Assembly (NCBI GenBank): GCA_023428135.1
Contig: JAEYZG010000047.1
Coordinates: 1-18,615 of the forward strand
Direction: 5' to 3'
Source: Bacteroidota bacterium
GTDB taxonomy: Bacteria > Bacteroidota > Bacteroidia > Cytophagales > Cytophagaceae
DNA length: 18,615 nt
Made by a program: the position numbers and the translations under genes
The notes under the pieces: generated by a model
The model's database searches: none
Told to the model about the DNA's origin: nothing
What the model saw: only the letters and a program-made list of their open reading frames with translations
Shown: one piece after another, positions 14,633 through 18,615 of the stretch
Layout of the letters: every line of letters starts with the position of its first letter
Numbering within the stretch: the stretch's first letter is position 1

Positions 14633-16042
14633 ATGCGAAACACCATATTAGTATTATTTTTCTTAACCATTACTCCAGGTGTAATGGCTCAAATTCGCCT
14701 TCCGGCAATATTCTCATCAAACATGGTTATTCAGCAAAACACAGAGATACCTATATGGGGATGGGCAGGACCAACACAGGATATCCAAATTCAGATTAGC
14801 TGGGATACAACCTCAGTAGTTCAAACTAAAGTCTCTAATACATCTATTTGGAAAGCTACTATAAAAACACCTTCTGCTGGTGGACCTCATACGATAACAA
14901 TTAAGGCTGGAGCTGAGAAGAAGATGCTTGAGAATGTAATGGTGGGAGAAGTATGGTTGTGTTCCGGCCAATCTAATATGGAATGGAATATGGACGCTTC
15001 CGCCGATGGAAAGCCTTATTTGGAACAGATCAATGATCCTCTTATAAGATTATTCCAAATACCCCGATCTGCAGCTTCTTCTCCTCAGATGAAAGGTGAA
15101 GGGAACTGGAATCTTTGTAGTGGTGAACCTCTGAGATGGTTTAGTGCAGTTGCATACTATTTTGGCAAAACTCTTAACACTGAACTAAAAGTACCTATAG
15201 GGCTTATTCATTCAAGTTGGGGAGGAACACCGGCTGAAGTATGGGTTCCCAAAGACATCATAGATTCAGATTCACTTCTTAAAGCTGCCGCAGATAAACA
15301 ATGTGTTATCGATAGACCATGGTGCCCTTCTGCTCCAGGGACAGCTTATAACTCTATGATTGTACCGCTTATTCCATTTAAGCTTTCAGGAATTATTTGG
15401 TATCAGGGCGAATCTAACGTGGAGTACCCACTCTCTTATAAACTGCTGATGGAAAAATTAATATTAAACTGGAGAAAAGATTTTCAATCAGAACTACCTT
15501 TTTATTATGTACAAATAGCTCCTTACAGCGGATATGGAGATAATATGAATGGTGTACTGCTTAGGGAACAACAGTCAAAGCTTTCGGAGACTCCCAAAAC
15601 AGGAATGGTTATAATATCTGACGTTGTTGAAAATGTTAAAGATGTCCACCCACGATATAAAAGACCTGTTGGTGAAAGATTGGCCCGCTTAGCGCTTGAA
15701 GAAACATACCATTCCAACACTATTCCAGCCAAAAATCCATCTTTCAAAACCATGAAAATTGAAAATGAGAAAATTAAAATCACTTTTGACAATGCATCTA
15801 ATGGTCTGAAGTCCAAAGAAGGCAAAAAACTTAAAGGTTTTATAATTGCAGGTAGTGACAAACGATTTTATCCTGCCAAAGCTGTAATTAAAAATAATAC
15901 TGTAACAATCTATTCTCCCAAAGTAAGAGAACCTGTTGCAGTAAGATTTGAGTGGACCAATGATGCCCTGCCCAACCTTTTCAATAAAGAAGGCTTACCT
16001 GTGTCTTCATTCAGAACCGATGAATGGAAAATTGAAAAATGA
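14633..16042 (+). CDS. Secreted sialate O-acetylesterase (SASA/GDSL family)
   Basis: A 469-residue exported esterase. Residues 1-20 are a signal peptide ending VMAQ. An N-terminal beta domain (about 21-100) precedes the SASA hydrolase domain. The nucleophile motif is LCSGQSNMEWNM (Ser114), followed by SSWGGTPAEVW (194-204) and WYQGESN (256-262, the conserved Gly/Asn oxyanion region). The catalytic Asp-x-His is DVHPRY (Asp337, His339). A second beta domain follows to the C-terminus. The family removes O-acetyl groups from sialic acids or from acetylated plant polysaccharides such as xylan; in a Cytophaga-like polysaccharide degrader the latter is likely, which is inference. There is no C-terminal sorting domain of the type IX kind. 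It has its own upstream gap and downstream hairpin, so it is monocistronic. Confidence 0.92.
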   Translation: MRNTILVLFFLTITPGVMAQIRLPAIFSSNMVIQQNTEIPIWGWAGPTQDIQIQISWDTTSVVQTKVSNTSIWKATIKTPSAGGPHTITIKAGAEKKMLENVMVGEVWLCSGQSNMEWNMDASADGKPYLEQINDPLIRLFQIPRSAASSPQMKGEGNWNLCSGEPLRWFSAVAYYFGKTLNTELKVPIGLIHSSWGGTPAEVWVPKDIIDSDSLLKAAADKQCVIDRPWCPSAPGTAYNSMIVPLIPFKLSGIIWYQGESNVEYPLSYKLLMEKLILNWRKDFQSELPFYYVQIAPYSGYGDNMNGVLLREQQSKLSETPKTGMVIISDVVENVKDVHPRYKRPVGERLARLALEETYHSNTIPAKNPSFKTMKIENEKIKITFDNASNGLKSKEGKKLKGFIIAGSDKRFYPAKAVIKNNTVTIYSPKVREPVAVRFEWTNDALPNLFNKEGLPVSSFRTDEWKIEK

Positions 16043-16078
16043 TCAATAAATCAATCGATTAGTTCTCGTTCTAAATAT

Positions 16079-16124
16079 TTCAATAAAATGGCTGCCTGTT
16101 TCAACAGGCAGCCATTTTATTGAA
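16079..16124. terminator. Long bidirectional terminator between convergent genes
   Basis: A perfect 22-bp inverted repeat (arms 16079-16100 and 16103-16124) with only two bases between arms. The core is TGGCTGCC/GGCAGCCA and the outer part is A/T, giving T-rich 3' flanks on both strands. It lies between the stops of the esterase (16042) and the repeat protein (16133). Confidence 0.88.
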
Positions 16125-16132
16125 TAAACATT

Positions 16133-16606
16133 TTAATACCCTGCACCAATATTAGTTCCGGGCCCCATAGAACCAGGGCTTGCTCCAGGTGCACTGGAAG
16201 ATGGTTGTGGAGTTGATGTACTAGGCAACATACCATTATTTGGAAGTCCTCCGTTATTGGGCAAACCACCGTTGTTCGGCAACATTCCCCCTCCAGGCAA
16301 CTGTCCGTTATCTGGAAGCCCCCCATTGTATTCTATACCAGGATTTACCTGAGTATTTGGATTAATATTTGGATTTGTAGCAGGGTTATTATTATATATA
16401 CTTGTTTCATTCCTCAACTTAGTTCCATCCATTGAACCTGGAACTGTCGGATTAATAGAATAATAAGACTCATCAGGAGAACTATTGATGCCCGGATTTC
16501 CGTAAAGGTCTGTATTCCTCCCTATAATTGTTGTATTCGTATCAATTTGTGCAAAGGAACTGAAACCCAATCCCATTGCAAACATTATCATCAGCACTAT
16601 TTTCAT
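16133..16606 (-). CDS. Secreted Gly/Pro/Asn-rich repeat protein
   Basis: From ATG at 16606 this gives 157 residues. MKIVLMIMFAMGLGFSSFAQ is a signal peptide. The mature protein is low-complexity and probably disordered: Asn/Pro-rich (NNNPATNPNINPNTQVNPG), then short tandem units of the type GGLPNN at about 94-128, then a Ser/Pro/Gly tail ending NIGAGY. No catalytic or sorting motif is visible. The frame extends to a TTG at 16624, but the ATG gives a proper signal peptide and has AGGAA just upstream. TAACTTTG (16688-16695, - strand) could be its -7 promoter box. It may be a surface, matrix or envelope protein, but no function can be assigned. The regular codon phase and the signal peptide argue that it is a real gene. 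Confidence 0.72.
   Translation of the reverse strand: MKIVLMIMFAMGLGFSSFAQIDTNTTIIGRNTDLYGNPGINSSPDESYYSINPTVPGSMDGTKLRNETSIYNNNPATNPNINPNTQVNPGIEYNGGLPDNGQLPGGGMLPNNGGLPNNGGLPNNGMLPSTSTPQPSSSAPGASPGSMGPGTNIGAGY
16223..16327 (-). repeat. In-frame tandem repeat coding for GGLPNN-type units
   Basis: This 105-base stretch encodes NGGLPDNGQLPGGGMLPNNG then GLPNNGGLPNNGMLP. There are six LP-centred units of six residues (18 bases) with drift at the DNA level. It is a coding minisatellite inside the secreted protein, prone to unit gain or loss. Confidence 0.7.
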
Positions 16607-16742
16607 ATTCCTGTTTTTTATCAAAACAATTCCGGCTTGGGCATAGTGCCAAATTCCCCTAAGATCTCTTTCCTGTTACCACTTTATCAAAGTTAGATCT
16701 GTGTATGCCAAACATTTATTATGGCCCGCAAATTATTTAAAT

Positions 16743-16750
16743 AAGGAGGA
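16743..16750 (+). promoter_or_regulatory. Strong Shine-Dalgarno site
   Basis: AAGGAGGA ends eight bases before the ATG at 16759. It decides the start over the overlapping GTG at 16756 and is unusually strong for this window. Confidence 0.7.
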
Positions 16751-16758
16751 AAGTAGTG

Positions 16759-17493
16759 ATGAAAAGATTAGTGTGGTTAGTTATTGGGGTGATACTTACT
16801 CTGCTTTATGGATGTCAGCCAGGAAGTAATGCACATACAAGTTATAATCCGGATACGGATTTTTCCAAGTTCAGGACATTTGCCTGGCTGCCTAAACAAT
16901 TACCTGAACAGCAAGGGGATCAATTGAATGATGTAATGAGCTTATATAATAACGAACTAATTGAATTGAAAATAAAAAGGATGGTAAACAGCGATTTGCT
17001 GGATAAAGGTTTATACCTAGACTCCCTAAATCCAGACCTTTTATTTACATATTCTATAGTAATGGAAAACAGAGAAAGATATACCAATACTCCATTGGTT
17101 ATAAATCAGCCAAACCTTGCAGTTCCAAGGTTTTACAATTATTTCGAACAACCTTATACCATGTATAATTATCTAACGAATGATTACAATATATACCCAT
17201 ATACAACTTATTTTGGAGGAGTGAATATATATAACACTACTCCAGATGGTATTTACTATGGAGCGGGTATATACAGGCCTCAGGTATTGGGAAACATTAG
17301 TGAAAAAATTCAATATAAAGAAGGCACTCTAGTTATTGATGTAATAGACCGCAAAACAAACCAATTGATCTGGAGAGGTTACAGCAGCGAATCTTTAAAT
17401 AATCCAGTAATGTTTGAAAATTTATTACCGGGTCAGATTAATGGTATTATGGAACAATTTCCATCTCCTTATTCACCCAATGCTTTTTATTAA
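16759..17493 (+). CDS. DUF4136 lipoprotein
   Basis: A 244-residue envelope lipoprotein. The signal ends in a lipobox LLYGC with Cys19 as the expected lipidated residue, and no Asp follows it. The DUF4136 signature is clear at both ends: DTDFSKFRTFAWLP (32-45) and GTLVIDVIDRKTNQLIWRG (189-207). Between them, a Tyr/Asn-rich stretch (about 106-173) looks like an insertion in the domain. Most relatives are annotated only as DUF4136 lipoproteins of unknown role, probably at the outer membrane. The ATG at 16759 is chosen because of the AAGGAGGA site; GTG at 16756 is possible. It is followed by a long A/T hairpin and is divergent from the repeat-protein gene. Confidence 0.88.
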   Translation: MKRLVWLVIGVILTLLYGCQPGSNAHTSYNPDTDFSKFRTFAWLPKQLPEQQGDQLNDVMSLYNNELIELKIKRMVNSDLLDKGLYLDSLNPDLLFTYSIVMENRERYTNTPLVINQPNLAVPRFYNYFEQPYTMYNYLTNDYNIYPYTTYFGGVNIYNTTPDGIYYGAGIYRPQVLGNISEKIQYKEGTLVIDVIDRKTNQLIWRGYSSESLNNPVMFENLLPGQINGIMEQFPSPYSPNAFY

Positions 17494-17507
17494 TTAAACA
17501 GCTATAT

Positions 17508-17561
17508 AAATTTTAAACCTGATATTTAGTTCATATTGAATATCAGGTTTAAAATTTTTCT
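17508..17561 (+). terminator. Terminator after the DUF4136 gene
   Basis: A perfect 19-bp stem (17508-17526 with 17539-17557), mostly A/T with a CCTGATA core, has a 12-base loop and runs into TTTTTC. It ends only about 13 bases before the GTG of the next gene, so it may also shape that gene's leader. Confidence 0.72.
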
Positions 17562-17570
17562 AAAAACGTC

Positions 17571-18560
17571 GTGAGCAATACTATATATGTTAACAATCCC
17601 TCTTTGCATACTGTCAAAGTTGGTTATCCTGGAAATCTTTTAATTGATGGAGAATTCACAAACTCCGATACCAAAGATGAAAACTCATTTTTTAAAGTAC
17701 TTAAGTGGAAGTTTAGTAAAAACCCTCAAAGAGAAGAAAAGGAAAATGAAAACTATAAAGTTACCACTATCAAAAATAATGACTTTATAAAAAGTGATCA
17801 GGATATAATAGTGTGGCTGGGGCACTCAACTTTTTATATTCAGATTGACAAGGTAAAGATTCTTACCGATCCTGTATTCTTTGATCTGCCCTTTCTTAAA
17901 AGGAAAACCGAACTCCCCCTCGCACCTGAAGAAATAATCAATATTGATTATTTATTACTTTCACATGGGCATAGGGATCATTTTGATGTACCATCACTAA
18001 AAGTTGTATTGGCTAACAATCCTTCTGTCAAAATCTTAGGTCCATTAAATATCTCGAAACTTTTCAATGAAATTGATTTTAAAGGAGAGATACAGGGAGC
18101 TGGGTGGTACCAGCAATTTAAATCAGATTCTATAGACTTTATATTCCTTCCTGCCAAACACTGGCATCGTAGAGGATTTAATGATTTCAACAAAGTTTTA
18201 TGGGGAAGCTTTTATATAAAAGGGAAAAACAAATCAATATATTTTGCAGGAGATACCGCCTATGGTGCCCATTTCAAAGAAATTCAGAAAACTGTACCTC
18301 CCATAGATTATTGCCTGATGTCAATAGGAGCTTATAAACCCTCCTTTCTTATGAACCTCTTTCATGTAAATCCTGAAGAAGCCTTTAAAGCATATCAGGA
18401 GCTTCACGCCAAATATTTCATACCCATGCACTATGGAACTTTTGATTTATCTGATGAACCAATGGGTGAGCCAGAAAGAGAAATCAGAAAGCAATTCAAG
18501 AAACAGGGAAGCTCAGAGCACCTATTAATAGAGGCAATAGGTAAAGAGATACTGATATAG
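17571..18560 (+). CDS. Metallo-beta-lactamase-fold hydrolase (NAPE-PLD/UlaG-like)
   Basis: A 329-residue zinc hydrolase. The HxHxDH motif is SHGHRDH (His132, His134, Asp136, His137). Further metal ligands fit His197 (LPAKHWHRRG), Asp228 (FAGDTAYG) and His287 (PMHYGTFDL). WLGHSTFYIQI and ILTDPVF (82-103) with LWGSFYIKG are typical of the N-acyl-phosphatidylethanolamine phospholipase D/UlaG branch, suggesting a phosphodiesterase or lactonase on an unknown substrate. There is no signal peptide. The start is GTG at 17571, with no in-frame ATG nearby and a terminator just upstream, so its promoter must overlap that hairpin. The final base of the TAG stop (18560) is also the last base of an antisense group II intron. 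The C-terminus looks complete for the family, but the pre-insertion codon cannot be seen. Confidence 0.88.
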   Translation: MSNTIYVNNPSLHTVKVGYPGNLLIDGEFTNSDTKDENSFFKVLKWKFSKNPQREEKENENYKVTTIKNNDFIKSDQDIIVWLGHSTFYIQIDKVKILTDPVFFDLPFLKRKTELPLAPEEIINIDYLLLSHGHRDHFDVPSLKVVLANNPSVKILGPLNISKLFNEIDFKGEIQGAGWYQQFKSDSIDFIFLPAKHWHRRGFNDFNKVLWGSFYIKGKNKSIYFAGDTAYGAHFKEIQKTVPPIDYCLMSIGAYKPSFLMNLFHVNPEEAFKAYQELHAKYFIPMHYGTFDLSDEPMGEPEREIRKQFKKQGSSEHLLIEAIGKEILI

Positions 18561-18615
18561 TCGAGTAGGCAAGGGCATTTCAGCCCAAGCCTCTCACAGA
18601 ACCGTACTTGACAGT
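18560..18615 (-). mobile_element. 3' end of a group II intron (domains V and VI), cut by the window edge
   Basis: Read on the - strand, the edge carries the 3' strand of domain V, ending AAGTACGGTTC (the 17-base arm is at 18599-18615). Domain VI follows over 39 bases (18560-18598). Its stem pairs GAGGC/GCC(T) and GGGC/GCCC around the loop TGAAAT, and the unpaired A seven bases from the end (18566) fits the branch point. The element ends CTACTCGAC, as bacterial group II introns do. The reverse-transcriptase gene and domains I-IV must lie beyond the right edge. Identification rests on recalled consensus for domains V/VI; the fragment alone cannot show whether the intron is complete or active, nor its class. 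Confidence 0.8.

Noticed and set aside
16223..16327. Short regularly spaced repeats that could suggest a CRISPR array.
   Set aside because: The units are 18 bases, contiguous without unique spacers, and in phase with a coding frame.
16662..16700. Two AGATCT palindromes 33 bases apart in the divergent intergenic region, a possible operator pair.
   Set aside because: Six-base palindromes with no extended similarity are easily due to chance; no regulator is nearby.

Overview
The window looks like a chromosomal segment of a Bacteroidota bacterium, most likely of the order Cytophagales (Cytophaga/Sporocytophaga-like). This is inferred from AT-rich DNA, mostly weak Shine-Dalgarno signals, promoter-like sequences of the Bacteroidota type (TTTG about 20 nt upstream of TAnnTTTG), families common in that phylum (DUF3127, DUF4136, FkpA-type FKBP, soluble PAS histidine kinases, tandem-domain universal stress proteins) and 'FAQ/MAQ/YSQ' signal-peptide ends. 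All genes appear intact. No rRNA, tRNA or CRISPR array is visible. The only mobile element is the 3' end of a group II intron at the right edge. No gap between genes exceeds 300 bases.

Layout. (1) 1-1600: a possible + strand gene tail, then two - strand genes: an HTATIP2-like NAD(P)-binding oxidoreductase and a secreted thioredoxin-fold protein lacking a CxxC motif. (2) 1590-5960, + strand: a PRC-barrel protein; a tight group of DUF3127 protein, ArfB ribosome-rescue hydrolase and exported FKBP prolyl isomerase; then a DEAD-box RNA helicase overlapping a TlpA-like thioredoxin, followed by a second exported thioredoxin-family protein. The theme is protein/RNA quality control plus envelope redox and folding. 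(3) 5980-7852: a small - strand unknown gene and a + strand soluble two-PAS histidine kinase with no adjacent response regulator. (4) 7860-12811, - strand: alpha/beta hydrolase, tandem universal stress protein, small helical protein and SERCA-like Ca2+ P-type ATPase; the last three look like one stress/ion-homeostasis unit. (5) 12970-14532, + strand: a long-chain polyprenyl diphosphate synthase (probably for the menaquinone side chain) and a very basic small unknown protein. (6) 14633-17561: a secreted SASA-domain sialate O-acetylesterase, a convergent secreted Gly/Pro/Asn-rich repeat protein and a DUF4136 lipoprotein. (7) 17571-18615: a metallo-beta-lactamase-fold hydrolase of the NAPE-PLD/UlaG type, whose stop codon coincides with the 3' boundary of an antisense group II intron.

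Most transcription units end at clear stem-loops, several of them bidirectional. Many starts are non-ATG: TTG for the helicase; GTG for the histidine kinase, the Ca2+ ATPase and the metallo-hydrolase. I see no convincing new multi-gene defence or biosynthetic system. The best leads are the intron sitting exactly on a stop codon, the SSB-like C-terminal tip of the DUF3127 protein, the Ca2+-ATPase/USP/helical-protein unit and the unrecognised basic protein.
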